Assembly (NCBI GenBank): GCA_002205965.3
Contig: NADL03000482.1
Location: 1 to 64,000 of the forward strand
Origin: Kappaphycus alvarezii
Lineage: Eukaryota; Rhodophyta; Florideophyceae; Gigartinales; Solieriaceae
Direction: 5' to 3'
Length of the DNA stretch: 64,000 bases
Shown here piece by piece: positions 59,411 through 64,000 of this stretch. Under the pieces are notes generated by a model that worked only from the letters and a program-made list of their open reading frames with translations, was not told where the DNA came from and ran no database searches. A program made the position numbers and the translations under genes. Within the stretch, counting starts at the first letter, position 1. Every line of letters starts with the position of its first letter.

Positions 59411-59470
59411 AGTCGATTGCGGTTGTCTGGAAAACTTTACGATAGATAAAGTAAATACCCAAACTCTCCT
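59411..59470 (-). repeat. dispersed GAAAGGTTTGGGTG repeat, reverse copy
   Basis: AGTCGATTGCGGTTGTCTGG, AAAACTTTACGATAGAT and GTAAATACCCAAACTCTCC are the reverse complement of the 46,174 repeat with substitutions. Confidence 0.6.
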
Positions 59471-60035
59471 CTTTTTACGTGCATGCACACTACCACACAA
59501 GTTGAATGAGTTTCAGGCAGCATATCTATTACAGTAAATGAACCCCCGTATTCCCCTTTTTTCAATAGGATTGTCTCGTTATGTGACCAATAGGGCAAGA
59601 GCGTAGTCTGAATTCTAAGCATGGAGTCCCTGGGTCTTTCAAAGCAGGGTATGATCTCTTCTCACTCTAGGAAAGACTCGAGTGTTTTCATCTCGGAAAA
59701 TATGTTCGACTCCATCCCGAAGTACTACAGACAACCACAATGGACCTTGAATTTAGAATTTCCTTTCATGGCAGACGCATATACAGTTCATCTTTAGAAA
59801 TTTCACCGACAGCACTCAATCTACTGGACTCATAACCTTTGCGTCAGTCGCAGTAAACCAATCCCATATCCCATTAGCCACATGTAATCGGGAAAATTGA
59901 GTAAAGCACCCCATGAACCTCGGTACCACCCCATCTACTCAAACATTTAAGTAAACGACCCCATTTATTTCCATAAACCTCTTCATCTACTCATTGAACA
60001 GGACTTTATCATTTTTGGGATTTTTTCGTGGAAGA

Positions 60036-61464
60036 TGTTGTTAAAGAAACGGTCCTTTCTGTAGGAAAGCGGACCTCTCCACAAATTTCTGTCCTCTTCA
60101 GCCCTTACCTCTGCTTTTTAAAACAACTCTTCCCACCTATTTTCTTTTAAGAAAAGGATCTTAAAAAACTTCTTCTCTACGAATCCAAATTCACAGTACA
60201 ACTCTATTTTCTATTTTATCTGTGATTATTTTTGTCCTCCTTTTTCAACAAGGAAATCGTTCGACTCGTCATCCGCTTCTTCCTCCAAATTCAGTTCTGA
60301 TATTTTATCAAGCAGATGTTTTGTTATTGCCATGATTGAGTGCAAATTTGAAGCTGCAACATTGCCTCACATTTTTTATTTCGTCCAAGGCCGTGAGAAT
60401 TTTCGAAAACCTCATCCTATTTAAAGTTCGACATTGACGCTGTTAAGCAAAAACCTTTCCATCAACCACCCTACCGGCTCACTGTCCTTTTGCCTTCAAC
60501 ATTACCAACTTCCGCCCGTTTGCAAATTCATCCGGAGCCCATCGTCCCCTCAACTCCCTGGCCCTAATGGCCAGTGGGCCAAATGACTGCGATGATTATT
60601 GTAGAATGATGGACCTTAAACGCGTTTAGGAGTGGGTCAGCCGGCACTGCTTCGAGGAGGCAGAGGAAGCAGAGGAAGACGCAAAGGAAGAGGAGGCAGA
60701 AGAAAAGGCAGAAGAGGAGGAGGCTGAGGCTGATGTGGAAGGATCGGAAGATGAGGAAGACTGGGTGGACCTGTGAGAGCCACTAGTGTACAATGGTGAG
60801 GGAGCTACTGCGAAGGACGGAGGAGAGAATGAGGGATTAATCGTTATTTCGGACTCCTCTGACGGGGATGAAGAGGAGGTTGAAGGTTTTGAGAAGAGAT
60901 TGGAGGAGCTGGATATGTCCAATGGGGCTATCTATCATTCTGGGCCGTTCGACGATATTTGTAAGGACTGCATTGGGGGTATGGATATTTTGTAGGGGTT
61001 TTTGGCTCTAATCCCGAAAATTAAAATTTTGAGCAAGAAATCTTCATATTTATCATGATATTTTCTTCTGTTAGTCTTTCTTTTTCACAAGATTCTATTT
61101 GATACAATTTGTTGTACTTATTGCATTTGTTTGAGACTAAGCAAAAAGGTCTATATAAGCTGAGTAAACTGCCTCCTCTTTTCGAGTTCAAGAAAGTTGG
61201 TAGACAACTTCACGTCAATCCCTAAATAGTCAGGAAGTTGAGAGTCAACTTCAGACCCAAGAACCAATTTTTTACAGTGGTCACAGAGCACAAGTGGTAG
61301 ACCCTGCCCCTTCTATACTCGCTTGTAGACCTATCAACTGTCGTCCTTACCCACCTCTTTTTGTTCGCTCAATTGTACCACGGCAGCACTTTTGTCGCCT
61401 GCAACACCTCCTTCTTGGGTAATTGGTTCTGAATATCTCTTCTCCGGGCGATTTATCCCTATCA
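60036..61464 (+). mobile_element. LTR-like element copy C, full length with 5-bp duplication
   Basis: It starts TGTTGTTAAAG and ends TTATCCCTATCA, flanked on both sides by GAAGA (60,031-60,035 and 61,465-61,469). Length is 1,429 bp. The same order of parts as copy B: T/C-rich leader; N-terminal coding block (RPLNSLALMASGPNDCDDY near 60,540-60,600); a long Glu/Ala-rich acidic middle; C-terminal block (PFDDICKDCIGGMDIL near 60,945-60,990); GTCTATATAAGCTGAG near 61,150; twin hairpins near 61,190-61,255; and trailer. It is moderately decayed and divergent from B and D, so an older insertion. Confidence 0.8.
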
Positions 61465-61469
61465 GAAGA

Positions 61470-62020
61470 CCCACAGTAAGTTAATACCTTTCCGAGCTCA
61501 ATTATCAGTTGGTGCATTCCTGCTAATTATCACGTGTGAGGACTGACTACATTCACGCTCCTGCATTCATTCATTCATTCCGCCGTCTTGCTTCCTTCGC
61601 TGCTTTCGGTCGCGGTTCCTCCCCCAACAGGAGCTTCGCGATTTCGTCACCCGTTTTGCTTTTAGTCTTCAAGTGATGCAGGCACGACAGGTTTCCACCC
61701 GCCGCGCGCATTCGTAGTTTATTTCTGAATACCCTCCGCACTCTTCTGTGCCATAATGTACAACTCGTAAGGATTTACCATCACTGCATTCAATGGTGCA
61801 GGAGAGGATGCCCAAATTATCCAGTGCAGTAAGCAGTTTAAGTCTGAGTTAGCGTTGCAGTTGCGCCTTCCATAAATACAACCCCTGTGTTCTACCATGA
61901 AGGACACAAGGACAGCTATTCACAGAAAAACGTTTCGGGAGATTACAACCGCTCCCAGCCAGGTTTGCAGACATTGTTTAGGTCTGGCTCTTCACGGAGA
62001 ATTACATGCTGTAAATACCG
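61470..62020 (-). pseudogene. unidentified coding-like fragment
   Basis: The minus strand at about 61,590-61,907 has protein-like composition (PYELYIMAQKSAEGIQ in the 61,719-61,907 frame, then in another frame LKTKSKTGDEIAKLLLGEEP). It is GC-richer than its surroundings. I do not recognise the family; a transposon-borne or host gene fragment is equally possible. Confidence 0.3.
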
Positions 62021-62147
62021 TAGGGGAAATGTTTGGGTGTTTTACTCTTGGATGATACATCCGATCTATCCCATGGTTTTCCAGACAACCACAATCGACT
62101 CAAAAAGGGTATATCGACACAGTACTGGGGAGGGAACTACGCTCCCG
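62021..62147 (+). repeat. dispersed repeat, long copy (~125 bp shared with 46,174-46,298)
   Basis: AGGGGAAATGTTTGGGTGTT, ACTCTTGGATGATACATCCG, TTTTCCAGACAACCACAATC, then CGACACAGTA and AACTACGCTCCC, in the same order and spacing as at 46,174. It is the best evidence that the repeat unit is longer than its ~45-bp core. Confidence 0.75.
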
Positions 62148-62805
62148 TACCATAGTGGGGACCATTCTGTAGGCTTAGTTGTCCAAATCCCTCATTGGCG
62201 GTTACAAATCGTTGATCATAAAGTCGCCCAATACTGTACACAATGGAATACAAACATATGCTAGCCAAATCCGTATCCTCCGTAAGTTGTATCGGCATCT
62301 ACCTCATTAGTTCTGTTATTTCATTCCTTGTACAACGACTGCCTCTATCTTTTGAGTACAAAACACGCAAGGCTAGAAATACACACTATTTGTAATAGCG
62401 TATAGCGTCACCGGATAAGTGGCCAACTGGTAATATCCCAACTCTTCGTCCGCCCTCATAACGTCAGTTTTACAACATTAAGAAATAGGTACATGTCTAC
62501 GAGACACTATTCTTTAGCATATTCGTGCTCAATTTACTAGACGACCACAAGACTGCACTGATCGCCACTGTCCCCATATCATTCTTTTCACATCCGAAAC
62601 CTATCACTGCAGTGCGTGCAATACTCTCAGAAAGCAATCGCAATTCCGTAGTTCACCATGTGAGACATTAATTTTCGTACGTGACAACCATGTTTAGATC
62701 AGGTCATCCGGAAAATATCAATTCACTTTGCACCCAATTTTTCAGCCAACTTGTCCCAAGAGCAGCAGCGCTTTAGTTCCTGTCAAGATAAAAGTATTCG
62801 ATTTG
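62148..62805. other. no gene seen
   Basis: Mixed sequence between two copies of the dispersed repeat in the same orientation; ORFs are short and without motif. Confidence 0.4.
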
Positions 62806-62841
62806 GGAGAAAGGTTTGGGTGGTTTATTCTTGGAAGATAT
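62806..62841 (+). repeat. dispersed repeat core, interrupted by LTR-like copy D
   Basis: GGGAGAAAGGTTTGGGTGGT, then TTATTCTTGGAAGATAT, where the match stops exactly at the end of copy D. The remaining part of the repeat should lie beyond the window. Confidence 0.75.
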
Positions 62842-63517
62842 TGATAGGGGTAAATCGTCGGGAGAAGAGATACTTAGAACCAACTACCCCAAGACGGAGG
62901 TGTTGCGAGCGACAAAAGTGCTACCGTGGTATAGTTGAACAAATAAAAAGCAGTGTATATGGGAGAGAGTTGAGAGGGCTACAAGCAAGTATAAAAGGGG
63001 CAGCGTCTACCACTGATTCTCTGCGACTTGCTTAGGAAAAAGTTTTCTTGGGTTTGAAGTTGACTCTCAACTTCCTACTACTCGGAGCTTGACCTGAAGT
63101 TGTCTGCCAACTTGCTTGACCTCTCCATGAGGAAGCAGTTTACTCAGCTTATATAGACTTTTGGCTACCTGTAAAGTCCGAACAAAACTACAGAAGATAC
63201 CAAGAAATGCATAAAAATACTTTGTGTGGACAATATGCTCTAAGCAAAAGATACTTAAGAAACTAACAATTAATTTGGTCCTCTTATTTCCCATTCTCTA
63301 AATCAGATCCAAACAACTCCTCTAAAATATCCATGCTGTCCAAGCAGTCCCCACAAATATCTGCGAATGGCTCACAGCTCTCTATTCCCCCTGGGAGATA
63401 TCTAGATTACTAAATATATCTCCATCCGGTTCCATCGTGGGCACAACTTGATCCATACTCTCCATTCCAGGCCCCACCAGTCCAACACTTTCCATTCCCC
63501 CTGTTCCCTCATCCTCT

Positions 63518-63625
63518 CCTCCTCCTCCTCCTCCTCCTCCTCCTCCTCCTCCTCTCCTCCCCTACTCCTCCTCATCCTCTTCCTCATCCTCCTCATCCTC
63601 CTCATCCTCCTCATCCTCCTCATCC
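63518..63625. repeat. CTC/CTCCTCAT triplet-type repeat
   Basis: A run of CTC triplets (63,518-63,555) followed by CTCCTCAT-type units to about 63,625. It encodes the Glu/Asp run of the acidic protein in copy D and is a likely site of length change. Confidence 0.85.
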
Positions 63626-63984
63626 TTCTCCCGAGCCTCGTGCACTAGCTCAGGGGCTAACCATTCCTCGAAGGACTCCCCGCTCTCCTCCTCGACCTTC
63701 TCAGCCTCTCCCTCACTTACCTCCCTCGCTTCTTCTTCTATGAAGAGGCGGCGAACGAACTCGATGATTTGCTTCTTTGTTTGCCGCCGGATGTAGTCGT
63801 CGGCATCGGTTGGCCCGTAGGCGGCGAGACGAAGGCCATTGATGGGACGGGAAGGGCGGTTTTTGGAAATAGGGACAGAGGGGCGAAGGTTGTTCATTTT
63901 GATAGACGTCGGGGAACGGGAGGCAATGTAGGGTGTTTTGGGTGTGTGGGGGAGAGAGGTGATGAGTAAAATGATCGGGGGCAT
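63562..63984 (-). CDS. acidic protein N-terminal ORF of LTR-like copy D
   Basis: A 140-aa minus-strand frame. Residues about 30-90 carry the family block (MNNLRPSVPISKN, GLRLAAYGPTDADDYIRRQ, IIEFVRRLFIEEE), which matches copies B and C. The rest is Glu-rich and ends in a (DEE)n run encoded by a CTC/CAT repeat (63,518-63,625 on plus). A start at the second Met (MNNL) fits copy B (MDNL) better than the upstream Met. The product is unrecognised; the charge pattern suggests a soluble acidic protein. Confidence 0.55.
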   Translation of the reverse strand: MPPIILLITSLPHTPKTPYIASRSPTSIKMNNLRPSVPISKNRPSRPINGLRLAAYGPTDADDYIRRQTKKQIIEFVRRLFIEEEAREVSEGEAEKVEEESGESFEEWLAPELVHEAREKDEEDEEDEEDEEDEEEDEEE

Positions 63985-64000
63985 TTGGAACTTAGAATAA

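Larger units (their letters stand above)
58331..60030. other. decayed repeats, no gene seen
   Basis: Contains the dispersed repeat copies at 58,937-58,991 and 59,411-59,470 (minus) and a degenerate one at 59,676-59,745 (plus), with related CAGTAAATGAAC sequence at 59,530. Around 59,900-59,970 there are several AGTAAAGCACCCCAT-like pieces of the same family. Confidence 0.45.
62842..64000 (-). mobile_element. LTR-like element copy D, running off the window
   Basis: The low-coordinate end is TGATAGGGGTAAATCG, the reverse complement of the CCCTATCA end of copies A-C, and follows GATAT (62,837-62,841), the presumptive target duplication. Minus-strand parts: N-terminal coding block and acidic middle (63,562-63,984), C-terminal block near 63,300-63,400, an ORF matching the 75-aa ORF of copy B (63,067-63,294), the TATA-like region near 63,150, twin hairpins near 63,060-63,110, and trailer. 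The other end lies outside. It is the best preserved copy of the family here. Confidence 0.8.

Overview
This is nuclear DNA from a eukaryote, and most of it is a transposon graveyard. It holds a PIF/Harbinger DNA transposon with target-site duplications, non-LTR (LINE) reverse-transcriptase copies, TG...CA elements with 5-bp duplications that look like solo LTRs, a bZIP-type regulator, and long AT-rich stretches with almost no open frames. No rRNA, tRNA, CRISPR array or bacterial operon structure was seen. The lineage cannot be fixed from sequence alone; a protist, alga or fungus would all fit.

There are two compartments. GC-richer blocks (about 1-7.2 kb, 30.7-35.1 kb) hold the only two recognisable host genes: a minus-strand bZIP gene (about 1.4-2.9 kb) and a plus-strand AhpD/carboxymuconolactone-decarboxylase-like gene (32.7-34.2 kb). 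Both change reading frame at or near C/G-rich tracts, so they are either pseudogenes or carry sequence errors. These blocks are also dusted with a palindromic TACAG/CTGTA pentamer repeat and show repeated switches from C-rich to G-rich on the plus strand. AT-rich blocks (about 9.8-28.7, 36.8-41, 42.5-48 and 52.5-60 kb) hold decayed mobile DNA.

Mobile elements, left to right: LINE reverse transcriptase (8.0-9.8 kb); LINE tail (14.6 kb); weak piggyBac-like ORF (18.8 kb); complete 2,480-bp Harbinger element with a TTA duplication, a transposase and a convergent Myb/SANT-like partner (20,531-23,010); a decayed coding-like zone that may be an old RNA-virus insertion (25.6-28.7 kb); LTR-like copies A (28,696-29,591) and B (35,213-36,730); decayed LINE (38.2-38.9 kb); LTR-like H, G and F; a second decayed transposase/SANT pair (43.6-45.8 kb); two LINE tails (46.3-47.0 kb); a 440-bp TA-flanked MITE (56,932-57,371); LTR-like E, C and D.

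The most unusual item is the LTR-like family. It is 1.4-1.5 kb long, TG...CA bounded with 5-bp duplications, and carries its own acidic-protein ORF inside the repeat. A TATA-like motif follows, then two conserved hairpins. I do not recognise that protein.
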